A stretch of 64,000 nt of DNA from Exiguobacterium alkaliphilum 12/1 (GTDB lineage Bacteria > Bacillota > Bacilli > Exiguobacteriales > Exiguobacteriaceae). Every line of letters begins with the position of its first letter. Positions within the stretch are counted from its first letter, which is position 1. The notes below the pieces were generated by a model, which saw nothing but the letters and a program-made list of their open reading frames with translations, searched no databases and had not been told where the DNA came from. The stretch lies in NCBI RefSeq assembly GCF_000714435.1, contig NZ_JJMW01000025.1, positions 1 through 64,000 of the forward strand. Direction: 5' to 3'. The translations under genes were made by a program, and so were the position numbers. Of this stretch, positions 1 to 8,512 are shown piece after piece.

Positions 1-31
1 TGGGTGTTGCACTTAATTTTATAATTCATCG
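1..31. other. AT-rich junction upstream of a truncated gene
   Basis: These 31 bases do not continue the CorC/HlyC reading frame that begins at 32. A stop codon (TAA, 14-16) lies in that frame, and neither other frame gives the expected membrane-domain sequence. Composition shifts abruptly from AT-rich to the GC-rich coding style at about 32. This would fit the end of an insertion sequence or a deletion junction, but the window edge prevents a decision and no transposase is visible. Confidence 0.35.
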
Positions 32-727
32 ATGCAAAACATCTTCTCGTTCGACCAGCACGTCACGAAAGACGTCATGGTGCCGCGGACGAAAGTCGAG
101 GCGATCGACATCGAGGCGACGCGCGCCGAAGTGCTCGCGACGTTCGCCGACAGCCAGTACACCCGTTATCCGATCATGGAAGGCGGGGACAAGGACCATT
201 TAATCGGCTACATTAACGTCAAGGAAGTGCTCATGGGCTTGGCGATGCAACCTTCTGTCGATTTGAAGGCGTACGTGAAAGAGTTGCCTGTCGTCCACGA
301 GATGACACCGTTAGAAGATACATTGAAACAGATGCGCGAGGTGCGGACGCATATCGCTATCGTCCTCGACGAATATGGCGGCACATCGGGCCTCATCACG
401 CTCGAAGATTTGCTTGAAGAGATCGTCGGCGAGATTCGTGACGAGTTCGATGAGGACGAGGTCGACCCGATCCATACGGTCGATGCGTCGACGTACGACA
501 TCGACACACGCGTCCGCCTCGACGAGCTCGAAGGACGCTTCGGCCTCATGTTCGAGAACGCCGAGGAGATCGATACGCTTGGCGGTTGGCTCCAAGTCAA
601 CCGGGACGAGAATAGCGTCGGGACGACGTTCGAGTTCGACCGCTACATGCTCACCATCCTCGAGATGACAGAGCATCACGTCGAACGGGTCCGTCTCATC
701 GTCCATCCTGACGTCAAAGAGGCATAA
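32..727 (+). pseudogene. CorC/HlyC-type CBS-domain protein, 5'-truncated
   Basis: The 231 residues match the cytoplasmic half of CorC/HlyC/TlyC (CNNM-related) proteins. They start at the conserved N-I-F-S-F-D...VMVPRT segment (residues 3-21), continue through two CBS motifs (about 15-70 and 78-135, with the typical DEYGGTSGL-TLEDLLEEIVGEI stretch), and end in a CorC_HlyC accessory domain (about 145-228). Full proteins are about 430 residues and carry an N-terminal DUF21 membrane domain, which is missing because an in-frame stop sits 18 nt upstream of the first ATG. No ribosome binding site precedes position 32. It is therefore probably a gene remnant, although a soluble CBS/CorC protein cannot be excluded. 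Family members are linked to divalent-cation efflux; this fragment could not transport. Confidence 0.7.
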
Positions 728-728
728 C

Positions 729-765
729 AAAAGGTTCATCCGCGTGTGTTGCGGATGAACCTTTT
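729..765 (+). terminator. Intrinsic terminator
   Basis: A 15-bp perfect inverted repeat (729-743 with 751-765) begins just after the stop codon of the CorC remnant and ends in TTTT. The A-run at its start means it could also end transcripts of the minus-strand gene at 828-1574. Confidence 0.8.
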
Positions 766-827
766 GTCGTTCCATCAATGCGGGGCGACGATGTTTCTGA
801 AGCGAGGAGGTTTAGTCTACCCGTCGG

Positions 828-1574
828 TCATTCCATCTCCATCCATTCTTTATGATTTCGTTGCAGTCGTTCAACCAAACCTTCCTGATCGATGTCTTCC
901 GCGTTGACGCGTCCGGAATAGAATGACTTGTTCCCGTCTTGAATCGAGATGAGAAGTGTCCGGAACGGCACGTCGGCCTCGTCGAGCACGCGCTTGACGT
1001 CACGCATCCGTTCACTCGCATGTTGCGCCGTTGCATCTTCGCCTTCAATCCAGATGACGAGGGAACCGTGATCGCGTCCGATTTGTTTGATGTCGTACGG
1101 GTGGTCGAGGATGAGCGTCGCCGGGTCGAGCGCCTCCTCGGCCGAACCTTCGCCTTCATAGATGGTCAACACTTCTTCATACAACTCATAGTCGAAAGGG
1201 AGCGAGCGGAGGGCTGTTTCCACGAGCGGATGATATTCTGCATGTAGCCGATTGAACGTCACCGTCCCGGACAGGACGTCATCATAGTAATCGTTGATAA
1301 TCGCGCCATCCCCGTTTACGACCACATCAAACTGTGTGTCCTCGCTCGTTTGTGATGCAAATGTGACGACGTACGCATCGCTCCCCCAAATCTGTAGCCC
1401 AGCGTGTACCGCCGATACCTCGATATGTGGATAGTACGTCGTGACGTATTGTTCCGCCGTCGCGATTGCTCGCTGTTCATCTCGCGGGTCACCGAACAAT
1501 GTGTGTGATAGGAGCGTACCGACCCCGTACAGGATGAGCCCGGCTCCGATCAGCGTCCCGAGAAAACGCCGCAT
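828..1574 (-). CDS. Membrane-anchored hypothetical protein
   Basis: The start is placed at the ATG encoding M-R-R-F-L because it has a GAGGAAG ribosome binding site about 8 nt upstream; earlier ATGs lack one. The 248-residue product has one N-terminal membrane segment (about residues 5-23) and a soluble, acidic remainder predicted to lie outside the membrane. A region near residues 45-110 resembles the YpeB/PepSY-like theme of small secreted proteins only loosely. I do not recognise the family. It is transcribed divergently from comFA with about 165 bp between starts. Confidence 0.6.
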   Translation of the reverse strand: MRRFLGTLIGAGLILYGVGTLLSHTLFGDPRDEQRAIATAEQYVTTYYPHIEVSAVHAGLQIWGSDAYVVTFASQTSEDTQFDVVVNGDGAIINDYYDDVLSGTVTFNRLHAEYHPLVETALRSLPFDYELYEEVLTIYEGEGSAEEALDPATLILDHPYDIKQIGRDHGSLVIWIEGEDATAQHASERMRDVKRVLDEADVPFRTLLISIQDGNKSFYSGRVNAEDIDQEGLVERLQRNHKEWMEME

Positions 1575-1738
1575 ACATACCACTTCCTCACTAAAAAAGT
1601 CTGTTTCTTCCATTATCGTAATCGATTGCGTATTTGAACACATCCGCTTAAAGAACGAAAGGCGTCGACTTACGGACGATAACTCGTGTGTCATGTAACC
1701 AGTCAACCTGATAGCGTCAGAGAAAAAGGACTGATTTC

Positions 1739-2890
1739 ATGGGACAACTTGTCATCCATCCAGACGGGCAACGCGCCATCCGTTTCGGCATGTGCCAACG
1801 CTGCCTGAGTACCGACGTCCGGGGTTTCACGTGTCTTCACGGGAGCTGCAGCTATTGCCGCAACTGTCTCCACCTCGGTCGGGTATGCCGCTGTGACTTC
1901 TTAAAAGAACTCGACGTCACGACGCCGGTCGAGCCGACCGAGCTCGTCATGCCGTTCGACTTGAGCGACGGCCAAGAACATGTGAGCGAACAGCTCCTGA
2001 AGTGGTGGGAGACGAAGACGTCCGGCCTCGTCCACGCCGTCTGTGGGTCCGGCAAGACGGAGATGGCGTTCCCGGTCATCGAACGCGTCGTAAACGTTGG
2101 GAAGCGTGTCCTCATCGTCTCGCCGCGTCGCGATGTCGCCATCGAATGGGCCGACCGACTCGAGCGCGCCTTCTCCGTCCCGATCACAAGGCGTTACGGC
2201 GGTGGGGAGAAAGACACGGTCGGGATGATCACCGTCGCGACGGCACCGCTCCTATTGAATTTGAAACACGTCTTCGACTACGTGCTCGTCGACGAGTCGG
2301 ACGCGTTCCCGTTCGCCTTTGACTTGTCGCTCTGGTGGACGATTCGACGCGCCGGGAAAGGCGTCTTCTTGTTCGTGACGGCGACCCCGACCGTCTGGCA
2401 GCGTCAGTTCCCGACCGTCCACTTGTCCCGGCGCTATCACGGGCATGACTTGCCCGTCCCGACGCTCGTCAGACAGACGGATGAGGCGATCATCGCGTTC
2501 TGCCAAAGAGAGACGCCGCGGCTCTTGTTCGTGCCGACGAAGGCCGACCTCGTCCGTTACGGGGCACGCTTGACCGATGCCGGCTTCACGGTCCGCATGG
2601 TCTCGGCCGACACGAACGAGCGGACGGACACGCTCGAGTGGCTCGCCTCGACGAACGGCATCGTGCTCGCGACGTCGATTTGGGAGCGGGGCATGACGGT
2701 GCGCGGGGTCGATGTCGCCGTGATCGAGAGTGAACATATGCTCTTCACCTCGCGCGGTCTCATCCAGATGGCCGGGCGGGCCGGACGAAAACCGGACGCG
2801 CCGACCGGGGACGTCGTCTTCTTCTACAACGAGCGGACGTGGCGTCAAGACCGGGCCATCGAAGCGATTGAACGGGCGAATCGCCGATGA
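1739..2890 (+). CDS. comFA: Late competence DNA helicase/translocase ComFA
   Basis: ComFA is the ATP-dependent helicase-like motor that helps pull transforming single-stranded DNA through the ComEC channel. The 383-residue product has an N-terminal cysteine cluster (C19, C22, C32, C37, C40, C43, C50, C52) typical of ComFA zinc binding, Walker A GSGKT (103-107), a DEAD-type VDESD box (184-188), TATPT (214-218) and a C-terminal QMAGRAGR motif VI. It is shorter than the B. subtilis protein (about 460 residues), mainly at the N-terminus. Its 3' end overlaps comFC by four bases (ATGA), so the two are translationally coupled. The downstream continuation into flagellar genes matches Bacillus gene order. 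ComK, its expected activator, is encoded at about 30 kb. Confidence 0.93.
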   Translation: MGQLVIHPDGQRAIRFGMCQRCLSTDVRGFTCLHGSCSYCRNCLHLGRVCRCDFLKELDVTTPVEPTELVMPFDLSDGQEHVSEQLLKWWETKTSGLVHAVCGSGKTEMAFPVIERVVNVGKRVLIVSPRRDVAIEWADRLERAFSVPITRRYGGGEKDTVGMITVATAPLLLNLKHVFDYVLVDESDAFPFAFDLSLWWTIRRAGKGVFLFVTATPTVWQRQFPTVHLSRRYHGHDLPVPTLVRQTDEAIIAFCQRETPRLLFVPTKADLVRYGARLTDAGFTVRMVSADTNERTDTLEWLASTNGIVLATSIWERGMTVRGVDVAVIESEHMLFTSRGLIQMAGRAGRKPDAPTGDVVFFYNERTWRQDRAIEAIERANRR

Positions 2891-3555
2891 ACTGCCTCGT
2901 CTGTCGGAAACCGCTCAATGTCAAATGGACGCCGTCGACGTTGTTCAAACGTGACTGGGTCTGTTCGGACTGCGAGACGTCACTCACCCCGCTCGTGCCG
3001 GGCTGTCCGAGATGCGGGCATCCGACCGAGGACGAGAAGACGTGCCCGGACTGCATCCGCTGGCTCGCCCTCGGTCTCGACTTGACCGTGCGCTCGCTCT
3101 ACGCCTATGACGAGGCCGGGGCGAACTGGCTCCACCGGTACAAGTTCGGCGGGGACGTGGCGCTCGTCGAACACGTGAAGCCGGTCCTCCGGGCGTGTCG
3201 TGAGAAAGGCGTGTGGTACGTACCGATTCCGCTCGGCGAGGAGCGATTAAAGCAGCGACGCTTCAATCAGGCGGAACTGCTCGCCCGTGCCATCGGACCG
3301 ATGCGGCCGCTACTTCAAAAGACAGAGGTTTTGAGTCAACGCGAACTTGGGAAAGGAGAAAGGCGGCACCGTCAAAACCCGTTCGCTATACAAACCGAAG
3401 TCCGATGTGAGAAAATTGTTCTCGTCGACGACGTCTATACGACAGGGACGACGCTCCATCAGGCGGCGCTCACGTTGAAACATGCGGGCTACCGAGAAGT
3501 TTCTGCCGTTTGCTTGTTCCGGGCGCTAAACAAATCAAAAACGCGTCCGATATAA
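2887..3555 (+). CDS. comFC: Competence protein ComFC, phosphoribosyltransferase fold
   Basis: The 222-residue protein carries two N-terminal CxxC pairs plus CPRC and CPDC (zinc ribbon, residues 3-56) and a PRPP-binding loop VDDVYTTGTT (180-189) of the type I phosphoribosyltransferase fold. ComFC family proteins are needed for transformation and interact with ComFA. Its actual enzymatic substrate is not established. It starts inside the comFA stop (ATGA overlap) and is followed after 19 nt by the yvyF-like gene, so competence and flagellar genes share one operon as in Bacillus. Confidence 0.92.
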   Translation: MNCLVCRKPLNVKWTPSTLFKRDWVCSDCETSLTPLVPGCPRCGHPTEDEKTCPDCIRWLALGLDLTVRSLYAYDEAGANWLHRYKFGGDVALVEHVKPVLRACREKGVWYVPIPLGEERLKQRRFNQAELLARAIGPMRPLLQKTEVLSQRELGKGERRHRQNPFAIQTEVRCEKIVLVDDVYTTGTTLHQAALTLKHAGYREVSAVCLFRALNKSKTRPI

Positions 3556-3574
3556 AAGGCAGAGGTGAAGGACA

Positions 3575-3958
3575 ATGGAAGCCACAACGTGTCAAAAGTG
3601 CGGACGCCTGTTCATGAAACAAGGCCGCTCGCCTTACTGCCCGTCCTGCGGGGAAGTCGACTTTCAAAACTTCTTGAAAGTGCGCGACTTCATCCGTGAA
3701 CCAGACAATAGAGAGACCACGATCGGGGCCCTCGTCGAAGCGACAGGCGTCTCCGAGCTTGATATCACGCGATATATCCATGAAGGACGCCTGATCATCA
3801 AGGACAACCCAGGTCTCGCCATCAGCTGTGTCCGGTGCGGGGAACCGACGAACGCCGGAAAAGTTTGTACGAGTTGCCAGACCGACATGCAGCAAGAACT
3901 GCACAGTTTACAACAAAGCATCACGAAACCAAGCGCTCGCGCTTATCGTTTGGACTAA
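3575..3958 (+). CDS. yvyF: Flagellar operon protein YvyF
   Basis: The 127-residue protein begins with a CxxC...CPSC zinc ribbon, has a central helix-turn-helix-like segment (about 50-75, VSELDITRYIHEG) and a second zinc ribbon CVRCGEP...CTSCQ near residues 88-105. This arrangement is that of the YvyF/TIGR03826 family found between comFC and flgM in Bacillus. A ribosome binding site (AGGTGAAGGA) precedes the ATG. The molecular role is not well defined; family members are linked to motility regulation. Confidence 0.85.
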   Translation: MEATTCQKCGRLFMKQGRSPYCPSCGEVDFQNFLKVRDFIREPDNRETTIGALVEATGVSELDITRYIHEGRLIIKDNPGLAISCVRCGEPTNAGKVCTSCQTDMQQELHSLQQSITKPSARAYRLD

Positions 3959-3978
3959 CATCAAGAGGGGGGATACGC

Positions 3979-4230
3979 ATGCGCATCGATTCTGCCAAGT
4001 GGGTACATTTACCACACACGTACGAGAAGAAAACGCAAGCCGAGACGAAGCCCGAGCCAACACGCCAAACGGACCGACTATCGATATCGGCGGAAGCCCG
4101 CGCCCGGTTTGAAGAACCGGTGAAACATCCGGAACGCCTTGAGAAGATCAACGCCTTGAAGGCCGAGATTGACGCAGGGACGTATTCACGGGACGCGCGC
4201 GACATCGCCAAACGCTTTCTACAAGGATGA
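3979..4230 (+). CDS. flgM: Anti-sigma factor FlgM
   Basis: FlgM holds sigma-D inactive until the hook-basal body is complete. The chosen ATG encodes M-R-I-D and follows AGAGGGGGGAT. The 83-residue product has the disordered basic N-terminal half and the C-terminal helices (RLEKINALKAEIDAGTY...DIAKRFL) that contact the sigma factor, including the usual I-x-x-L-K-x-x-I-x-x-G-x-Y motif. It lies between yvyF and flgN. A strong terminator-like hairpin follows it. Confidence 0.92.
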   Translation: MRIDSAKWVHLPHTYEKKTQAETKPEPTRQTDRLSISAEARARFEEPVKHPERLEKINALKAEIDAGTYSRDARDIAKRFLQG

Positions 4231-4279
4231 ATGGAAGCAAGGTCCGCTTGAGGCCTTCGCACGGATAACACGGCACGGA

Positions 4280-4320
4280 AGCTGACTAGAGGGGACCCCT
4301 TTTTAGTCGGCTCTTTTTTT
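4280..4320 (+). terminator. Intrinsic terminator between flgM and flgN
   Basis: Inverted repeat AGCTGACTA / TAGTCGGCT (4280-4288 with 4304-4312, one G-T pair) followed by TCTTTTTTT. It ends 18 bp before the flgN start, leaving no room for a separate promoter, so flgN-flgK expression should depend on readthrough. Confidence 0.8.
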
Positions 4321-4337
4321 GGAAAAAGGAGAGACTT

Positions 4338-4694
4338 ATGCTCGCATTACATACACGTTTGCTCGAACTCGCCTACGAGAAAGAACAGCTCTTGATCAAA
4401 GGCGACATGCCCGCCTTCACGACGCTCGTCAAGGAAGAAGCGAAACTCGTCCGGCAAATCGCACAAAAAGAAGCGGAACGACTTCAAGGTTTGCTCATTT
4501 TGGACGATGAAGAGAAAGAAGCACTCAGACCGGTCCTGTTCGAACTGAAACGGCAGAACGAATTGAACGCCGCGCTACTCGAACAGTCGCTCAACTATAT
4601 CAACTGGCACCTCGACATGCTCATGCCAGACGCAGACGATTTCACTTACGGCCAACAAGCGTTCGAGACACGCTCGTTCAGCCGCGACGTATAA
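4338..4694 (+). CDS. flgN: Flagellar chaperone FlgN
   Basis: FlgN binds the hook-associated proteins FlgK and FlgL and delivers them to the export gate. The 118-residue, mostly helical protein follows an AAAAAGGAGA ribosome binding site and sits directly upstream of flgK, as expected. Long amphipathic helices cover residues 5-55 and 65-105. Identification rests on size, helical character and gene position rather than a sharp motif. Confidence 0.85.
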   Translation: MLALHTRLLELAYEKEQLLIKGDMPAFTTLVKEEAKLVRQIAQKEAERLQGLLILDDEEKEALRPVLFELKRQNELNAALLEQSLNYINWHLDMLMPDADDFTYGQQAFETRSFSRDV

Positions 4695-4706
4695 GGGGGA
4701 AGATTG

Positions 4707-6215
4707 ATGGGTTCAACATTTATGGGATTGGAGACGGCACGGCGGAGCCTCTCGACACACCAATGGGCGCTCCAGGCGACCGGCAACAACGTCGCCAACG
4801 CCTCTAACCCGGGCTATTCACGCCAACGCCTGACGATCGGCATGACCGAACAACTGAGCGTCAACTTCGGCGGCACGAAGGCCGGACAGTTCGGGACCGG
4901 TGTCCGCGGCGAGACGCTCGCTCGGATTCGCGACTTGATGATTGACCAGCAGTATCGAGATGAGACGGTAAAGAATTCGTTTTATGCGACGAAGCAAGCG
5001 GCCTTCGGACGAATGGAAGACATCATCAACGAGCCTTCTGAGAACGGGCTCGCCAAGTCGCTCGACTTGTTCTGGGCGTCGCTTCAGGACTTGTCGGTCA
5101 ACCCGGACGACACGGGCGCGCGTAGCGTCGTGCGCCAACGGGCGATGACGCTAGCCAGTACGTTCAACTATATGTCCTCCTCACTTACTAAAGTGCAGGA
5201 CGATTTAAAAGCAGAAGCGGACGTTGTCGTCAAGAAAGTGAACGATCTTTTAACAAAAATCAGTGATGTTAACCGTCAAATCGGAGATGCGGAACCGCTC
5301 GGCGTGTTACCGAACGAATTGTATGACGCACGTGACCGTTACATGGACGAACTTGCCCGATATATCGAATTCGAGCGCAAACCAATCGACTATTTGAACG
5401 GCGAGACGCGCGGGAACTCGCAACGGATGGCGGAAGGGCGTATTGATATTGTCATTAACTTGAATACGACTCCGACAAAAACACCGGTAACGTTAGTGGA
5501 TGCAGCTAATGGAAAGGTTGGCTCAATTGGGAGTTCTGGTTATAAAGATGCGGGGGCGCTTGCGGCAGACCCAATGCTTCCAATGACGTTTGACGATATG
5601 CCGAATGGAAAGTTGAAAGCACTTGTCGATATGCATGACGGGGCCTTCACGAAAATGCTGAAAGACTTAGATGAAATGGCAAGCGTATTCGCGACAGCGT
5701 TCAACAATACCCATAAGTTAAACAAAGATGCGGCAGGTGTGGAAGGGCGAGACGATTTCTTTATTGATTCTGTATCAGGTACGAATGTAGGGATAAAAGC
5801 CTCGACCATCCAAGTGAGCGATGACTTTATGAAGAACCTTGATTTGATTGCCGCGTCACAGGACGGCAACATCGGCGATGGCAGCGGGGCGCTAGCACTC
5901 GCTCGCTTGAAAGAATTCTCACTTAGTTTTGATGGCTCTGTTACGACGTCGACTTCGATTGGGAAATATTATCAAAACGTTATTGGGAACATGGCTGTCG
6001 AGGCAAGTCAAAACGGTAGTCTTGCTAAGAGTACCTTTGCCCTCATGGCGAGCTCGGATCAGCGACGCATGTCGGTGAGCGCCGTGTCGCTTGATGAGGA
6101 AATGACGATGATGATCCAGTATCAACACGCTTATAATGCGGCGGCCCGGAATATTACCGCCGTCGACGAGATGCTCGATAAAATCATTAACGGCATGGGA
6201 ATTGTAGGGAGGTAA
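4707..6215 (+). CDS. flgK: Flagellar hook-associated protein 1 FlgK
   Basis: FlgK forms the first hook-filament junction. The 502-residue product has the rod/hook N-terminal motif LSTHQWALQATGNNVANASNPGYSRQR (about 16-42) and the C-terminal EEMTMMIQYQHAYNAAARNITAVDEMLDKII segment typical of axial proteins. The ATG at 4707 is preferred over a TTG immediately before it because of AAGGGGGA 6-7 nt upstream. The ends use the GC-rich codon style of the chromosome, while the surface-exposed middle (about 5170-6060) is more AT-rich, suggesting faster evolution or recombination of exposed domains. Confidence 0.95.
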   Translation: MGSTFMGLETARRSLSTHQWALQATGNNVANASNPGYSRQRLTIGMTEQLSVNFGGTKAGQFGTGVRGETLARIRDLMIDQQYRDETVKNSFYATKQAAFGRMEDIINEPSENGLAKSLDLFWASLQDLSVNPDDTGARSVVRQRAMTLASTFNYMSSSLTKVQDDLKAEADVVVKKVNDLLTKISDVNRQIGDAEPLGVLPNELYDARDRYMDELARYIEFERKPIDYLNGETRGNSQRMAEGRIDIVINLNTTPTKTPVTLVDAANGKVGSIGSSGYKDAGALAADPMLPMTFDDMPNGKLKALVDMHDGAFTKMLKDLDEMASVFATAFNNTHKLNKDAAGVEGRDDFFIDSVSGTNVGIKASTIQVSDDFMKNLDLIAASQDGNIGDGSGALALARLKEFSLSFDGSVTTSTSIGKYYQNVIGNMAVEASQNGSLAKSTFALMASSDQRRMSVSAVSLDEEMTMMIQYQHAYNAAARNITAVDEMLDKIINGMGIVGR

Positions 6216-6221
6216 TGATTG

Positions 6222-7151
6222 ATGCGTGTCACACAGACGATGCTTACACAGACAAACTTGAAACACTTATCAAGTAGCTATAACACACTTGCCCGTGTTC
6301 AAGAACAATTGATTAGCGGAAAGCGGATTCAAAAAGCGTCGGAAGACCCGGTCGTCGCGATGCAAGGCATCCGCTACCGAACCGAGGTGCGCGAGGTCGA
6401 CCAATTCCGCCGTAACGTCAGCGAGGCGACGAGTTGGATGGACTTGACCGACTCGACGCTGAACGAAGTGACGGAAGCCGTCAAACGGATTCGCGAATTG
6501 ACGACGCAGGCGGCAAACGACACGTATGAGTCGTCACAACGTCAAATCATCAAGAGTGAAATCGACCAGCTCGTCGAGCATATCGGCTCGCTCGCGAACG
6601 CGAAATCGGGCGAGAAGTACATCTATAACGGCACGAAGACGGACCAGCCGCTCATCGACATGGCCGCGCTGAAGGCGTTCCTCGCCGACCCGGACGCGGA
6701 CGTCGATTCGATCTATACGGGCGGTGTGCCGACGGACAGCGGCAAGATTTCCTTCGAGGTGTCAAAAGGTATTACGATGCAAGTGAATATGCAACCAGAA
6801 ACGATATTTGGAAAAGAGCTGTTCGAGGGACTCCATAAATTGAGTACAATGTTAAATAAACCGGATACGGGCGGGGCCGACTTGTCGGCACAGCTCGCGA
6901 CGCTCGACACGCTCGGGCAGAACTTGATCACGGAGCGGGCCGAACTCGGCGCGCGCGCGAACCGACTCGAGCTCGTCGACAATCGCCTGCAAGACCACGA
7001 AATCATCGCGAAGACGATCATGTCGGACAACGAGGACATCGACATCGAGCGCGTCATCATGGAACTCAAGTCACATGAGACGGTGCACCGGGCCGCACTC
7101 TCGGCCGGTGCCCGCATCATCCAGCCGACGCTCCTCGACTTCCTTCGGTAA
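6222..7151 (+). CDS. flgL: Flagellar hook-associated protein 3 FlgL
   Basis: FlgL is the second junction protein, linking FlgK to the flagellin filament. The 309-residue product has the flagellin-like N-terminus (LSSSYNTLARVQEQLISGKRIQKASEDPVVAM, about 18-50) and a C-terminal coiled segment ending VHRAALSAGARIIQPTLLDFLR. Start ATG 6222 follows AGGGAGG; it lies 6 nt after the flgK stop, so the pair is coupled. A short AT-rich patch around 6750-6860 interrupts otherwise GC-rich coding. Confidence 0.95.
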   Translation: MRVTQTMLTQTNLKHLSSSYNTLARVQEQLISGKRIQKASEDPVVAMQGIRYRTEVREVDQFRRNVSEATSWMDLTDSTLNEVTEAVKRIRELTTQAANDTYESSQRQIIKSEIDQLVEHIGSLANAKSGEKYIYNGTKTDQPLIDMAALKAFLADPDADVDSIYTGGVPTDSGKISFEVSKGITMQVNMQPETIFGKELFEGLHKLSTMLNKPDTGGADLSAQLATLDTLGQNLITERAELGARANRLELVDNRLQDHEIIAKTIMSDNEDIDIERVIMELKSHETVHRAALSAGARIIQPTLLDFLR

Positions 7152-7157
7152 CGGCGG

Positions 7158-7733
7158 ATGAATCTCGCGAGGCTTGAGATGCGGCAGACGCATGCTGCCA
7201 TCCAGATGACGTCGAACCGGCCCGTGCTCGAGATGAGACAAGGCCGGGCCGACATGACGATGACGCAAGGGAAGGCCGAGATGACGCAGCGGACGACACC
7301 AGGGACGCTCGAGGTCGACTCGTCGGTCGCCCGGAGCGAGAGCAACTTAAAAGGCGCGCTCGAACTCGGCCGCCATTTCGGCGGGCTCGGTGAACAAGGG
7401 GCGCGCGAGGCGACGAGCATGGCCGCCCGCGAAGGCGACCAGCTCATGCGGATCGAGAACGGCAACCCGATTCCACAGATCGCCGCCAGCAAAGTGAACG
7501 ACCCGTATCCGGTCGTCGACCTCGAATTCATGCCGAAGTCGATTGACCGCGTCAAGTTGACGTACACGCCGGCGGATGTCAAAATCGAGTGGAACGTGAC
7601 ACCGGCACAGATTGATGTATCGCTCACCCCGACCGATTTCTCGTTCACGCCATGGACGACGGACATCTCGCTCCGTCAACAGGCGTCGCTCGAGATGTGG
7701 GCGGTCGGTGGGATGTATGATGAGACGCGTTGA
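7158..7733 (+). CDS. yviE: YviE-like protein (DUF6470)
   Basis: The 191-residue protein occupies the yviE position between flgL and fliW. It contains repeated short motifs of the type LEMRQ..A.I.M (about residues 5-45, 175-185), a feature of this poorly characterised flagellar-operon family. No signal peptide or membrane segment is seen. Its function is unknown. It starts 6 nt after flgL. Confidence 0.75.
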   Translation: MNLARLEMRQTHAAIQMTSNRPVLEMRQGRADMTMTQGKAEMTQRTTPGTLEVDSSVARSESNLKGALELGRHFGGLGEQGAREATSMAAREGDQLMRIENGNPIPQIAASKVNDPYPVVDLEFMPKSIDRVKLTYTPADVKIEWNVTPAQIDVSLTPTDFSFTPWTTDISLRQQASLEMWAVGGMYDETR

Positions 7734-7748
7734 AAGTGAGGAAGATCC

Positions 7749-8186
7749 ATGTTCATTGAGACAGATTATTTTGGCAAGATCGAAGTGAAAGAAGAAGAGA
7801 CGATCTCGTTCGTCAGTGAGATCCCGGGCTTCCCGGAATCGAAGACGTTCGCGCTCATCCCGTACGGCGACGACCTGCCGTTTTGGTCGCTCCAGTCGCT
7901 CGAGGACAAGGCGTGCGCCTTCGTCGTGACGAACCCGTTCTGGCATAAGCCGGATTACGCGTTCGAGTTGACGGACGGGGCGAAAGACCAGCTCGGCATC
8001 GACGAGGCGGAACACGTGTCGGTGTATGCCATCGTCACGCTCCGCGAACCGTTCGAGACGTCGACGCTCAACTTGAAGGCCCCGATCGTCATCGAGACGA
8101 ACGAGCGCCGCGGCAAACAAGTCATCCTAGACGATGCCTACCCGGCGCGCTTCCCGCTCGGCGGCCAGAAAAGCGAGGTGCGCTGA
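7749..8186 (+). CDS. fliW: Flagellar assembly factor FliW
   Basis: FliW binds flagellin and, when released, sequesters CsrA and relieves repression of hag translation. The 145-residue product shows the family signature from F-G-x-I-x-V near the N-terminus through I-P-G-F-P-E (about 30-35). It follows GAAAGTGAGGA. Its stop codon overlaps the csrA ATG by one base (TGATG), which couples the two regulators. The target hag leader is at 17.3 kb. Confidence 0.95.
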   Translation: MFIETDYFGKIEVKEEETISFVSEIPGFPESKTFALIPYGDDLPFWSLQSLEDKACAFVVTNPFWHKPDYAFELTDGAKDQLGIDEAEHVSVYAIVTLREPFETSTLNLKAPIVIETNERRGKQVILDDAYPARFPLGGQKSEVR

Positions 8187-8413
8187 TGCTCGTATTGAAA
8201 CGAAAACAAGGCGAGGCGATTCATATCGGCGACGACGTGACGCTGACGGTGCTCGCGATCGAGGGCGACCAAGTGAAGCTCGGGATTGACGCACCGCGCC
8301 ATATCGACATCCATCGCCATGAAGTGTACGTCCAGATGCAGGCCGAGAACGAGTCGGCCCGGGACAGCGCCAACTTGATGCGACAGATGATGCAAAACAA
8401 GTCGGAAGCGTGA
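8186..8413 (+). CDS. csrA: Carbon storage regulator CsrA
   Basis: CsrA is a small RNA-binding homodimer that blocks ribosome access at GGA motifs. The 75-residue product begins [17 protein letters not shown] and contains the V-K-L-G-I-D-A-P segment and the critical I-H-R-x-E-V-Y region. Coupled to fliW through TGATG. In Bacillus this pair controls only hag as its major target. The hag leader in this window has several GGA motifs including one in the Shine-Dalgarno sequence, consistent with the same circuit. Confidence 0.96.
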   Translation: MLVLKRKQGEAIHIGDDVTLTVLAIEGDQVKLGIDAPRHIDIHRHEVYVQMQAENESARDSANLMRQMMQNKSEA

Positions 8414-8512
8414 GCTTTCGGCTTTTTTCATTGGTGTAGCTTATTAACGGATGACAGTCGCCCTGATCATGCGTTACGATGGATGGGAATTTCGGGGAAA
8501 GGGTGCGGTCGT

